In this document: positions 63,255 to 64,000 of the stretch, in pieces
Layout of the letters: the number at the start of each line of letters is the position of its first letter
Position numbering within the stretch: position 1 is the first letter of the stretch
DNA from: Lanius collurio
Taxonomy: Eukaryota; Chordata; Aves; Passeriformes; Laniidae
Assembly (NCBI GenBank): GCA_020086605.1
Contig: JACBWW010000008.1
Location: 28,012,250 to 28,076,249, forward strand
Direction of reading: 5' to 3'
Length of the DNA: 64,000 nt
Position numbers and translations under genes: made by a program
Notes under the pieces: model-generated
Database searches by the model: none
What the model saw: the letters and a program-made list of their open reading frames with translations, nothing else
What the model was told of the DNA's origin: nothing

Positions 63255-63980
63255 GGTCAAGGCAATCCCAAGTACAGGCTGGGCAGAGAATGGATTGAAA
63301 GCAGACCCAAGGAGAAGGCCTTGAGGGAGCTGGTGGGTGAGAACCTCAACATGAGCTTGCCAGGTGCACTCACAGCCCAGAGAGCCAAAGGTGTCCTGGG
63401 CTGCACCCAGAGCCCCGTGGGCAGCAGGGCAGGGAGGGGACTCTGCCCCTCTGCTCCGCTCTGCTGAGACCCACCTGGAGCACTGCATCCAGCTCTGGGG
63501 TCCCTGCACAGGAGGGACAGGGACCTGCTGGAGCCAGTCCAGAGGAGGCCACCAAGATGGTCAGAGGGATGGAGCATCTCTGCTGTGAGGAAAGGCTGAG
63601 AGAGCTGGGATTGTTCAGCTTGAAGAAGGGAAGGTTTTGGGGAGATCTTAGAGCAAATTTCAGTACTTAAAGAGGCCACAAGAGAACTTGAGAGGAACTT
63701 TTGGCAAGACATGTAGTGACAAGACAAGGGGAAATGGCTTCAAATTGGAAGAGAGTAGGCTGGGATTAGATATTAGGAAGAAATTCTTTACTGTGAGGGT
63801 GGTGAGGCACTGGCACAGGTTGCTCAGAGAAGCTATGGATGCCACATCCCTGGAAGTGCTCAAGGCCAGGCTGAATGGGGCTCTGAGCAACTTGGTCTCA
63901 TGGAAGGTGTCCCTCCCGTGGCAGGGGAGCTGGAACAGAGTGATCCCTTCCAACCAAAACCATTCCACAATTCAATTATT
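63255..63980 (+). repeat. CR1 LINE, longest copy in the window
   Basis: Sense CR1 text is continuous for about 725 bp: 'caagtacaggctgggcagag', 'tctgcccctctgctccgctc', 'ttaggaagaaattctttact', 'gtgagggtggtgaggcactg', 'gcaggggagctggaacagag', 'ccttccaaccaaaaccattc'. It covers the C-terminal end of the second ORF and the 3'UTR; open frames inside it are short and broken. Confidence 0.95.
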
Positions 63981-64000
63981 TGGCTTGAGAGCACAACTGC

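Noticed and set aside
63257..63727. 156-codon minus-strand open frame at the right end
   Set aside because: It is the antisense of a CR1 3' end; long antisense frames are common in this repeat.
1..64000. Bacterial, phage or CRISPR-type system
   Set aside because: Gene structure is intronic throughout, repeats are CR1 LINEs, and there are no regularly spaced repeats or operon-like ORF runs.

Overview
The window looks like nuclear DNA from a bird, or less likely another sauropsid. It is moderately AT-rich, has long introns with GT-AG borders, and its recognisable interspersed repeats are CR1-type LINE fragments in both orientations. There are no bacterial or viral operons, rRNA genes, CRISPR arrays or recognisable tRNA genes. 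A passerine or other bird is most likely, but the species cannot be named from the sequence alone.

Almost the whole window is one gene read on the minus strand: a class-1 P4-ATPase (phospholipid flippase) of the ATP8B subfamily. I could place 25 consecutive coding exons, from the start codon at 59290-59288 down to an exon ending at 563. They join in a single open frame of 3181 nt, about 1060 residues, with compatible splice phase at every junction. The products carry every signature of the family in order: DGET in the actuator domain, PISL in M4, the phosphorylated DKTGT, SPDE and KGAD in the nucleotide-binding domain, TGDK and GDGANDV in the P domain, and transmembrane segments M1 to M9. The last part (M10 and the cytosolic tail, roughly 100-150 residues in relatives) lies to the left of position 1. 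From remembered family sequences the best fit is the ATP8B5/FetA-like branch, with ATP8B2 and ATP8B4 also close. The subfamily is secure; the paralogue is not.

Layout from right to left (gene direction): 59.3-64 kb is upstream sequence with a long plus-strand CR1 at 63.25-63.98 kb and no visible promoter island. Coding exon 1 (59.3 kb) has an acceptor in front of it, so an untranslated first exon probably lies further right. Intron 1 is about 11.7 kb and intron 2 about 9.6 kb. Exons 3-9 (38-27.7 kb) encode M1, M2 and the actuator domain. Exons 10-12 (27-20.4 kb) encode M3, M4 and the phosphorylation site. Exons 13-17 (18.4-13.1 kb) encode the nucleotide-binding domain. Exons 18-21 (11.6-6.4 kb) complete the P domain. 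Exons 22-25 (4.9-0.56 kb) encode M5-M9.

No second gene could be supported. Other open frames are exon read-throughs, CR1 antisense frames or chance. Points worth a second look are an intron with weak signals at both ends (between exons 17 and 18), an in-frame 42-bp tandem duplication just upstream of the exon 16 acceptor, a CR1 copy reaching to about 20 nt from the exon 22 donor, a small upstream ORF before the start codon, and unexplained denser sequence blocks inside intron 2 and intron 8.
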